Source: Anopheles merus (lineage: Eukaryota; Arthropoda; Insecta; Diptera; Culicidae). From it: 64,000 bases of DNA. Under the pieces are notes generated by a model, which saw only the letters and a program-made list of their open reading frames with translations, was not told the origin of the DNA and did no database searches. The DNA is taken from contig NW_024427724.1 of the NCBI RefSeq assembly GCF_017562075.2, positions 1 through 64,000 on the forward strand, read 5' to 3'. Every line of letters begins with the position of its first letter. Within the stretch, counting starts at the first letter, position 1. Of the stretch, positions 49,301-61,550 are shown piece after piece. A program made the position numbers and the translations under genes.

Positions 49301-52300
49301 TTTAATCGTAGAACCCATGTGCGGCTTTAGAAGACCGCTTCAATACCTTTCCAAAACTGTCTTAATCGTCTCGCTAGGACACATGGTTACGAAGTTATGG
49401 CCATTTGAAGGAATGTCCAACTTTCCCATCCATCCATATGGCCATGGTTGAAATTTTGACGAAAATGCAAGGTCAACCATTATCGTTCTTATATCATTGA
49501 GGCTTCTTGAATAACCAAACCAAAGCCCTGGAACACAATAATAAGGATCTTGGCGATGAAAAAGTCTCAAAATGGGTCATAGTGCACTATATACGCATGC
49601 TAAAATTGATAGGTTTTCCCGAGTAAAATGCATTCAGAGCCCATTTACAAGACTATCCGTGAGTTTAATCGTAGAACCCATGTGCGGCTTTAGAAGACCG
49701 CTTCAATACCTTTCCAAAACTGTCTTAATCGTCTCGCTAGGACACATGGTTACGAAGTTATGGCCATTTGAAGGAATGTCCAACTTTCCCATCCATCCAT
49801 ATGGCCATGGTTGAAATTTTGACGAAAATGCAAGGTCAACCATTATCGTTCTTATATCATTGAGGCTTCTTGAATAACCAAACCAAAGCCCTGGAACACA
49901 ATAATAAGGATCTTGGCGATGAAAAAGTCTCAAAATGGGTCATAGTGCACTATATACGCATGCTAAAATTGATAGGTTTTCCCGAGTAAAATGCATTCAG
50001 AGCCCATTTACAAGACTATCCGTGAGTTTAATCGTAGAACCCATGTGCGGCTTTAGAAGACCGCTTCAATACCTTTCCAAAACTGTCTTAATCGTCTCGC
50101 TAGGACACATGGTTACGAAGTTATGGCCATTTGAAGGAATGTCCAACTTTCCCATCCATCCATATGGCCATGGTTGAAATTTTGACGAAAATGCAAGGTC
50201 AACCATTATCGTTCTTATATCATTGAGGCTTCTTGAATAACCAAACCAAAGCCCTGGAACACAATAATAAGGATCTTGGCGATGAAAAAGTCTCAAAATG
50301 GGTCATAGTGCACTATATACGCATGCTAAAATTGATAGGTTTTCCCGAGTAAAATGCATTCAGAGCCCATTTACAAGACTATCCGTGAGTTTAATCGTAG
50401 AACCCATGTGCGGCTTTAGAAGACCGCTTCAATACCTTTCCAAAACTGTCTTAATCGTCTCGCTAGGACACATGGTTACGAAGTTATGGCCATTTGAAGG
50501 AATGTCCAACTTTCCCATCCATCCATATGGCCATGGTTGAAATTTTGACGAAAATGCAAGGTCAACCATTATCGTTCTTATATCATTGAGGCTTCTTGAA
50601 TAACCAAACCAAAGCCCTGGAACACAATAATAAGGATCTTGGCGATGAAAAAGTCTCAAAATGGGTCATAGTGCACTATATACGCATGCTAAAATTGATA
50701 GGTTTTCCCGAGTAAAATGCATTCAGAGCCCATTTACAAGACTATCCGTGAGTTTAATCGTAGAACCCATGTGCGGCTTTAGAAGACCGCTTCAATACCT
50801 TTCCAAAACTGTCTTAATCGTCTCGCTAGGACACATGGTTACGAAGTTATGGCCATTTGAAGGAATGTCCAACTTTCCCATCCATCCATATGGCCATGGT
50901 TGAAATTTTGACGAAAATGCAAGGTCAACCATTATCGTTCTTATATCATTGAGGCTTCTTGAATAACCAAACCAAAGCCCTGGAACACAATAATAAGGAT
51001 CTTGGCGATGAAAAAGTCTCAAAATGGGTCATAGTGCACTATATACGCATGCTAAAATTGATAGGTTTTCCCGAGTAAAATGCATTCAGAGCCCATTTAC
51101 AAGACTATCCGTGAGTTTAATCGTAGAACCCATGTGCGGCTTTAGAAGACCGCTTCAATACCTTTCCAAAACTGTCTTAATCGTCTCGCTAGGACACATG
51201 GTTACGAAGTTATGGCCATTTGAAGGAATGTCCAACTTTCCCATCCATCCATATGGCCATGGTTGAAATTTTGACGAAAATGCAAGGTCAACCATTATCG
51301 TTCTTATATCATTGAGGCTTCTTGAATAACCAAACCAAAGCCCTGGAACACAATAATAAGGATCTTGGCGATGAAAAAGTCTCAAAATGGGTCATAGTGC
51401 ACTATATACGCATGCTAAAATTGATAGGTTTTCCCGAGTAAAATGCATTCAGAGCCCATTTACAAGACTATCCGTGAGTTTAATCGTAGAACCCATGTGC
51501 GGCTTTAGAAGACCGCTTCAATACCTTTCCAAAACTGTCTTAATCGTCTCGCTAGGACACATGGTTACGAAGTTATGGCCATTTGAAGGAATGTCCAACT
51601 TTCCCATCCATCCATATGGCCATGGTTGAAATTTTGACGAAAATGCAAGGTCAACCATTATCGTTCTTATATCATTGAGGCTTCTTGAATAACCAAACCA
51701 AAGCCCTGGAACACAATAATAAGGATCTTGGCGATGAAAAAGTCTCAAAATGGGTCATAGTGCACTATATACGCATGCTAAAATTGATAGGTTTTCCCGA
51801 GTAAAATGCATTCAGAGCCCATTTACAAGACTATCCGTGAGTTTAATCGTAGAACCCATGTGCGGCTTTAGAAGACCGCTTCAATACCTTTCCAAAACTG
51901 TCTTAATCGTCTCGCTAGGACACATGGTTACGAAGTTATGGCCATTTGAAGGAATGTCCAACTTTCCCATCCATCCATATGGCCATGGTTGAAATTTTGA
52001 CGAAAATGCAAGGTCAACCATTATCGTTCTTATATCATTGAGGCTTCTTGAATAACCAAACCAAAGCCCTGGAACACAATAATAAGGATCTTGGCGATGA
52101 AAAAGTCTCAAAATGGGTCATAGTGCACTATATACGCATGCTAAAATTGATAGGTTTTCCCGAGTAAAATGCATTCAGAGCCCATTTACAAGACTATCCG
52201 TGAGTTTAATCGTAGAACCCATGTGCGGCTTTAGAAGACCGCTTCAATACCTTTCCAAAACTGTCTTAATCGTCTCGCTAGGACACATGGTTACGAAGTT

Positions 52301-55300
52301 ATGGCCATTTGAAGGAATGTCCAACTTTCCCATCCATCCATATGGCCATGGTTGAAATTTTGACGAAAATGCAAGGTCAACCATTATCGTTCTTATATCA
52401 TTGAGGCTTCTTGAATAACCAAACCAAAGCCCTGGAACACAATAATAAGGATCTTGGCGATGAAAAAGTCTCAAAATGGGTCATAGTGCACTATATACGC
52501 ATGCTAAAATTGATAGGTTTTCCCGAGTAAAATGCATTCAGAGCCCATTTACAAGACTATCCGTGAGTTTAATCGTAGAACCCATGTGCGGCTTTAGAAG
52601 ACCGCTTCAATACCTTTCCAAAACTGTCTTAATCGTCTCGCTAGGACACATGGTTACGAAGTTATGGCCATTTGAAGGAATGTCCAACTTTCCCATCCAT
52701 CCATATGGCCATGGTTGAAATTTTGACGAAAATGCAAGGTCAACCATTATCGTTCTTATATCATTGAGGCTTCTTGAATAACCAAACCAAAGCCCTGGAA
52801 CACAATAATAAGGATCTTGGCGATGAAAAAGTCTCAAAATGGGTCATAGTGCACTATATACGCATGCTAAAATTGATAGGTTTTCCCGAGTAAAATGCAT
52901 TCAGAGCCCATTTACAAGACTATCCGTGAGTTTAATCGTAGAACCCATGTGCGGCTTTAGAAGACCGCTTCAATACCTTTCCAAAACTGTCTTAATCGTC
53001 TCGCTAGGACACATGGTTACGAAGTTATGGCCATTTGAAGGAATGTCCAACTTTCCCATCCATCCATATGGCCATGGTTGAAATTTTGACGAAAATGCAA
53101 GGTCAACCATTATCGTTCTTATATCATTGAGGCTTCTTGAATAACCAAACCAAAGCCCTGGAACACAATAATAAGGATCTTGGCGATGAAAAAGTCTCAA
53201 AATGGGTCATAGTGCACTATATACGCATGCTAAAATTGATAGGTTTTCCCGAGTAAAATGCATTCAGAGCCCATTTACAAGACTATCCGTGAGTTTAATC
53301 GTAGAACCCATGTGCGGCTTTAGAAGACCGCTTCAATACCTTTCCAAAACTGTCTTAATCGTCTCGCTAGGACACATGGTTACGAAGTTATGGCCATTTG
53401 AAGGAATGTCCAACTTTCCCATCCATCCATATGGCCATGGTTGAAATTTTGACGAAAATGCAAGGTCAACCATTATCGTTCTTATATCATTGAGGCTTCT
53501 TGAATAACCAAACCAAAGCCCTGGAACACAATAATAAGGATCTTGGCGATGAAAAAGTCTCAAAATGGGTCATAGTGCACTATATACGCATGCTAAAATT
53601 GATAGGTTTTCCCGAGTAAAATGCATTCAGAGCCCATTTACAAGACTATCCGTGAGTTTAATCGTAGAACCCATGTGCGGCTTTAGAAGACCGCTTCAAT
53701 ACCTTTCCAAAACTGTCTTAATCGTCTCGCTAGGACACATGGTTACGAAGTTATGGCCATTTGAAGGAATGTCCAACTTTCCCATCCATCCATATGGCCA
53801 TGGTTGAAATTTTGACGAAAATGCAAGGTCAACCATTATCGTTCTTATATCATTGAGGCTTCTTGAATAACCAAACCAAAGCCCTGGAACACAATAATAA
53901 GGATCTTGGCGATGAAAAAGTCTCAAAATGGGTCATAGTGCACTATATACGCATGCTAAAATTGATAGGTTTTCCCGAGTAAAATGCATTCAGAGCCCAT
54001 TTACAAGACTATCCGTGAGTTTAATCGTAGAACCCATGTGCGGCTTTAGAAGACCGCTTCAATACCTTTCCAAAACTGTCTTAATCGTCTCGCTAGGACA
54101 CATGGTTACGAAGTTATGGCCATTTGAAGGAATGTCCAACTTTCCCATCCATCCATATGGCCATGGTTGAAATTTTGACGAAAATGCAAGGTCAACCATT
54201 ATCGTTCTTATATCATTGAGGCTTCTTGAATAACCAAACCAAAGCCCTGGAACACAATAATAAGGATCTTGGCGATGAAAAAGTCTCAAAATGGGTCATA
54301 GTGCACTATATACGCATGCTAAAATTGATAGGTTTTCCCGAGTAAAATGCATTCAGAGCCCATTTACAAGACTATCCGTGAGTTTAATCGTAGAACCCAT
54401 GTGCGGCTTTAGAAGACCGCTTCAATACCTTTCCAAAACTGTCTTAATCGTCTCGCTAGGACACATGGTTACGAAGTTATGGCCATTTGAAGGAATGTCC
54501 AACTTTCCCATCCATCCATATGGCCATGGTTGAAATTTTGACGAAAATGCAAGGTCAACCATTATCGTTCTTATATCATTGAGGCTTCTTGAATAACCAA
54601 ACCAAAGCCCTGGAACACAATAATAAGGATCTTGGCGATGAAAAAGTCTCAAAATGGGTCATAGTGCACTATATACGCATGCTAAAATTGATAGGTTTTC
54701 CCGAGTAAAATGCATTCAGAGCCCATTTACAAGACTATCCGTGAGTTTAATCGTAGAACCCATGTGCGGCTTTAGAAGACCGCTTCAATACCTTTCCAAA
54801 ACTGTCTTAATCGTCTCGCTAGGACACATGGTTACGAAGTTATGGCCATTTGAAGGAATGTCCAACTTTCCCATCCATCCATATGGCCATGGTTGAAATT
54901 TTGACGAAAATGCAAGGTCAACCATTATCGTTCTTATATCATTGAGGCTTCTTGAATAACCAAACCAAAGCCCTGGAACACAATAATAAGGATCTTGGCG
55001 ATGAAAAAGTCTCAAAATGGGTCATAGTGCACTATATACGCATGCTAAAATTGATAGGTTTTCCCGAGTAAAATGCATTCAGAGCCCATTTACAAGACTA
55101 TCCGTGAGTTTAATCGTAGAACCCATGTGCGGCTTTAGAAGACCGCTTCAATACCTTTCCAAAACTGTCTTAATCGTCTCGCTAGGACACATGGTTACGA
55201 AGTTATGGCCATTTGAAGGAATGTCCAACTTTCCCATCCATCCATATGGCCATGGTTGAAATTTTGACGAAAATGCAAGGTCAACCATTATCGTTCTTAT

Positions 55301-58300
55301 ATCATTGAGGCTTCTTGAATAACCAAACCAAAGCCCTGGAACACAATAATAAGGATCTTGGCGATGAAAAAGTCTCAAAATGGGTCATAGTGCACTATAT
55401 ACGCATGCTAAAATTGATAGGTTTTCCCGAGTAAAATGCATTCAGAGCCCATTTACAAGACTATCCGTGAGTTTAATCGTAGAACCCATGTGCGGCTTTA
55501 GAAGACCGCTTCAATACCTTTCCAAAACTGTCTTAATCGTCTCGCTAGGACACATGGTTACGAAGTTATGGCCATTTGAAGGAATGTCCAACTTTCCCAT
55601 CCATCCATATGGCCATGGTTGAAATTTTGACGAAAATGCAAGGTCAACCATTATCGTTCTTATATCATTGAGGCTTCTTGAATAACCAAACCAAAGCCCT
55701 GGAACACAATAATAAGGATCTTGGCGATGAAAAAGTCTCAAAATGGGTCATAGTGCACTATATACGCATGCTAAAATTGATAGGTTTTCCCGAGTAAAAT
55801 GCATTCAGAGCCCATTTACAAGACTATCCGTGAGTTTAATCGTAGAACCCATGTGCGGCTTTAGAAGACCGCTTCAATACCTTTCCAAAACTGTCTTAAT
55901 CGTCTCGCTAGGACACATGGTTACGAAGTTATGGCCATTTGAAGGAATGTCCAACTTTCCCATCCATCCATATGGCCATGGTTGAAATTTTGACGAAAAT
56001 GCAAGGTCAACCATTATCGTTCTTATATCATTGAGGCTTCTTGAATAACCAAACCAAAGCCCTGGAACACAATAATAAGGATCTTGGCGATGAAAAAGTC
56101 TCAAAATGGGTCATAGTGCACTATATACGCATGCTAAAATTGATAGGTTTTCCCGAGTAAAATGCATTCAGAGCCCATTTACAAGACTATCCGTGAGTTT
56201 AATCGTAGAACCCATGTGCGGCTTTAGAAGACCGCTTCAATACCTTTCCAAAACTGTCTTAATCGTCTCGCTAGGACACATGGTTACGAAGTTATGGCCA
56301 TTTGAAGGAATGTCCAACTTTCCCATCCATCCATATGGCCATGGTTGAAATTTTGACGAAAATGCAAGGTCAACCATTATCGTTCTTATATCATTGAGGC
56401 TTCTTGAATAACCAAACCAAAGCCCTGGAACACAATAATAAGGATCTTGGCGATGAAAAAGTCTCAAAATGGGTCATAGTGCACTATATACGCATGCTAA
56501 AATTGATAGGTTTTCCCGAGTAAAATGCATTCAGAGCCCATTTACAAGACTATCCGTGAGTTTAATCGTAGAACCCATGTGCGGCTTTAGAAGACCGCTT
56601 CAATACCTTTCCAAAACTGTCTTAATCGTCTCGCTAGGACACATGGTTACGAAGTTATGGCCATTTGAAGGAATGTCCAACTTTCCCATCCATCCATATG
56701 GCCATGGTTGAAATTTTGACGAAAATGCAAGGTCAACCATTATCGTTCTTATATCATTGAGGCTTCTTGAATAACCAAACCAAAGCCCTGGAACACAATA
56801 ATAAGGATCTTGGCGATGAAAAAGTCTCAAAATGGGTCATAGTGCACTATATACGCATGCTAAAATTGATAGGTTTTCCCGAGTAAAATGCATTCAGAGC
56901 CCATTTACAAGACTATCCGTGAGTTTAATCGTAGAACCCATGTGCGGCTTTAGAAGACCGCTTCAATACCTTTCCAAAACTGTCTTAATCGTCTCGCTAG
57001 GACACATGGTTACGAAGTTATGGCCATTTGAAGGAATGTCCAACTTTCCCATCCATCCATATGGCCATGGTTGAAATTTTGACGAAAATGCAAGGTCAAC
57101 CATTATCGTTCTTATATCATTGAGGCTTCTTGAATAACCAAACCAAAGCCCTGGAACACAATAATAAGGATCTTGGCGATGAAAAAGTCTCAAAATGGGT
57201 CATAGTGCACTATATACGCATGCTAAAATTGATAGGTTTTCCCGAGTAAAATGCATTCAGAGCCCATTTACAAGACTATCCGTGAGTTTAATCGTAGAAC
57301 CCATGTGCGGCTTTAGAAGACCGCTTCAATACCTTTCCAAAACTGTCTTAATCGTCTCGCTAGGACACATGGTTACGAAGTTATGGCCATTTGAAGGAAT
57401 GTCCAACTTTCCCATCCATCCATATGGCCATGGTTGAAATTTTGACGAAAATGCAAGGTCAACCATTATCGTTCTTATATCATTGAGGCTTCTTGAATAA
57501 CCAAACCAAAGCCCTGGAACACAATAATAAGGATCTTGGCGATGAAAAAGTCTCAAAATGGGTCATAGTGCACTATATACGCATGCTAAAATTGATAGGT
57601 TTTCCCGAGTAAAATGCATTCAGAGCCCATTTACAAGACTATCCGTGAGTTTAATCGTAGAACCCATGTGCGGCTTTAGAAGACCGCTTCAATACCTTTC
57701 CAAAACTGTCTTAATCGTCTCGCTAGGACACATGGTTACGAAGTTATGGCCATTTGAAGGAATGTCCAACTTTCCCATCCATCCATATGGCCATGGTTGA
57801 AATTTTGACGAAAATGCAAGGTCAACCATTATCGTTCTTATATCATTGAGGCTTCTTGAATAACCAAACCAAAGCCCTGGAACACAATAATAAGGATCTT
57901 GGCGATGAAAAAGTCTCAAAATGGGTCATAGTGCACTATATACGCATGCTAAAATTGATAGGTTTTCCCGAGTAAAATGCATTCAGAGCCCATTTACAAG
58001 ACTATCCGTGAGTTTAATCGTAGAACCCATGTGCGGCTTTAGAAGACCGCTTCAATACCTTTCCAAAACTGTCTTAATCGTCTCGCTAGGACACATGGTT
58101 ACGAAGTTATGGCCATTTGAAGGAATGTCCAACTTTCCCATCCATCCATATGGCCATGGTTGAAATTTTGACGAAAATGCAAGGTCAACCATTATCGTTC
58201 TTATATCATTGAGGCTTCTTGAATAACCAAACCAAAGCCCTGGAACACAATAATAAGGATCTTGGCGATGAAAAAGTCTCAAAATGGGTCATAGTGCACT

Positions 58301-61300
58301 ATATACGCATGCTAAAATTGATAGGTTTTCCCGAGTAAAATGCATTCAGAGCCCATTTACAAGACTATCCGTGAGTTTAATCGTAGAACCCATGTGCGGC
58401 TTTAGAAGACCGCTTCAATACCTTTCCAAAACTGTCTTAATCGTCTCGCTAGGACACATGGTTACGAAGTTATGGCCATTTGAAGGAATGTCCAACTTTC
58501 CCATCCATCCATATGGCCATGGTTGAAATTTTGACGAAAATGCAAGGTCAACCATTATCGTTCTTATATCATTGAGGCTTCTTGAATAACCAAACCAAAG
58601 CCCTGGAACACAATAATAAGGATCTTGGCGATGAAAAAGTCTCAAAATGGGTCATAGTGCACTATATACGCATGCTAAAATTGATAGGTTTTCCCGAGTA
58701 AAATGCATTCAGAGCCCATTTACAAGACTATCCGTGAGTTTAATCGTAGAACCCATGTGCGGCTTTAGAAGACCGCTTCAATACCTTTCCAAAACTGTCT
58801 TAATCGTCTCGCTAGGACACATGGTTACGAAGTTATGGCCATTTGAAGGAATGTCCAACTTTCCCATCCATCCATATGGCCATGGTTGAAATTTTGACGA
58901 AAATGCAAGGTCAACCATTATCGTTCTTATATCATTGAGGCTTCTTGAATAACCAAACCAAAGCCCTGGAACACAATAATAAGGATCTTGGCGATGAAAA
59001 AGTCTCAAAATGGGTCATAGTGCACTATATACGCATGCTAAAATTGATAGGTTTTCCCGAGTAAAATGCATTCAGAGCCCATTTACAAGACTATCCGTGA
59101 GTTTAATCGTAGAACCCATGTGCGGCTTTAGAAGACCGCTTCAATACCTTTCCAAAACTGTCTTAATCGTCTCGCTAGGACACATGGTTACGAAGTTATG
59201 GCCATTTGAAGGAATGTCCAACTTTCCCATCCATCCATATGGCCATGGTTGAAATTTTGACGAAAATGCAAGGTCAACCATTATCGTTCTTATATCATTG
59301 AGGCTTCTTGAATAACCAAACCAAAGCCCTGGAACACAATAATAAGGATCTTGGCGATGAAAAAGTCTCAAAATGGGTCATAGTGCACTATATACGCATG
59401 CTAAAATTGATAGGTTTTCCCGAGTAAAATGCATTCAGAGCCCATTTACAAGACTATCCGTGAGTTTAATCGTAGAACCCATGTGCGGCTTTAGAAGACC
59501 GCTTCAATACCTTTCCAAAACTGTCTTAATCGTCTCGCTAGGACACATGGTTACGAAGTTATGGCCATTTGAAGGAATGTCCAACTTTCCCATCCATCCA
59601 TATGGCCATGGTTGAAATTTTGACGAAAATGCAAGGTCAACCATTATCGTTCTTATATCATTGAGGCTTCTTGAATAACCAAACCAAAGCCCTGGAACAC
59701 AATAATAAGGATCTTGGCGATGAAAAAGTCTCAAAATGGGTCATAGTGCACTATATACGCATGCTAAAATTGATAGGTTTTCCCGAGTAAAATGCATTCA
59801 GAGCCCATTTACAAGACTATCCGTGAGTTTAATCGTAGAACCCATGTGCGGCTTTAGAAGACCGCTTCAATACCTTTCCAAAACTGTCTTAATCGTCTCG
59901 CTAGGACACATGGTTACGAAGTTATGGCCATTTGAAGGAATGTCCAACTTTCCCATCCATCCATATGGCCATGGTTGAAATTTTGACGAAAATGCAAGGT
60001 CAACCATTATCGTTCTTATATCATTGAGGCTTCTTGAATAACCAAACCAAAGCCCTGGAACACAATAATAAGGATCTTGGCGATGAAAAAGTCTCAAAAT
60101 GGGTCATAGTGCACTATATACGCATGCTAAAATTGATAGGTTTTCCCGAGTAAAATGCATTCAGAGCCCATTTACAAGACTATCCGTGAGTTTAATCGTA
60201 GAACCCATGTGCGGCTTTAGAAGACCGCTTCAATACCTTTCCAAAACTGTCTTAATCGTCTCGCTAGGACACATGGTTACGAAGTTATGGCCATTTGAAG
60301 GAATGTCCAACTTTCCCATCCATCCATATGGCCATGGTTGAAATTTTGACGAAAATGCAAGGTCAACCATTATCGTTCTTATATCATTGAGGCTTCTTGA
60401 ATAACCAAACCAAAGCCCTGGAACACAATAATAAGGATCTTGGCGATGAAAAAGTCTCAAAATGGGTCATAGTGCACTATATACGCATGCTAAAATTGAT
60501 AGGTTTTCCCGAGTAAAATGCATTCAGAGCCCATTTACAAGACTATCCGTGAGTTTAATCGTAGAACCCATGTGCGGCTTTAGAAGACCGCTTCAATACC
60601 TTTCCAAAACTGTCTTAATCGTCTCGCTAGGACACATGGTTACGAAGTTATGGCCATTTGAAGGAATGTCCAACTTTCCCATCCATCCATATGGCCATGG
60701 TTGAAATTTTGACGAAAATGCAAGGTCAACCATTATCGTTCTTATATCATTGAGGCTTCTTGAATAACCAAACCAAAGCCCTGGAACACAATAATAAGGA
60801 TCTTGGCGATGAAAAAGTCTCAAAATGGGTCATAGTGCACTATATACGCATGCTAAAATTGATAGGTTTTCCCGAGTAAAATGCATTCAGAGCCCATTTA
60901 CAAGACTATCCGTGAGTTTAATCGTAGAACCCATGTGCGGCTTTAGAAGACCGCTTCAATACCTTTCCAAAACTGTCTTAATCGTCTCGCTAGGACACAT
61001 GGTTACGAAGTTATGGCCATTTGAAGGAATGTCCAACTTTCCCATCCATCCATATGGCCATGGTTGAAATTTTGACGAAAATGCAAGGTCAACCATTATC
61101 GTTCTTATATCATTGAGGCTTCTTGAATAACCAAACCAAAGCCCTGGAACACAATAATAAGGATCTTGGCGATGAAAAAGTCTCAAAATGGGTCATAGTG
61201 CACTATATACGCATGCTAAAATTGATAGGTTTTCCCGAGTAAAATGCATTCAGAGCCCATTTACAAGACTATCCGTGAGTTTAATCGTAGAACCCATGTG

Positions 61301-61550
61301 CGGCTTTAGAAGACCGCTTCAATACCTTTCCAAAACTGTCTTAATCGTCTCGCTAGGACACATGGTTACGAAGTTATGGCCATTTGAAGGAATGTCCAAC
61401 TTTCCCATCCATCCATATGGCCATGGTTGAAATTTTGACGAAAATGCAAGGTCAACCATTATCGTTCTTATATCATTGAGGCTTCTTGAATAACCAAACC
61501 AAAGCCCTGGAACACAATAATAAGGATCTTGGCGATGAAAAAGTCTCAAA
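34326..61550. repeat. 75 apparently identical satellite units
   Basis: This block is 27225 bp, exactly 75 times 363. All units have the same spacing, and their translations on both strands, which together cover nearly the whole unit, are the same. I saw no base change on reading it, although changes silent in both translations could escape me. The first deviation afterwards is a missing C near 61620. Confidence 0.85.
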
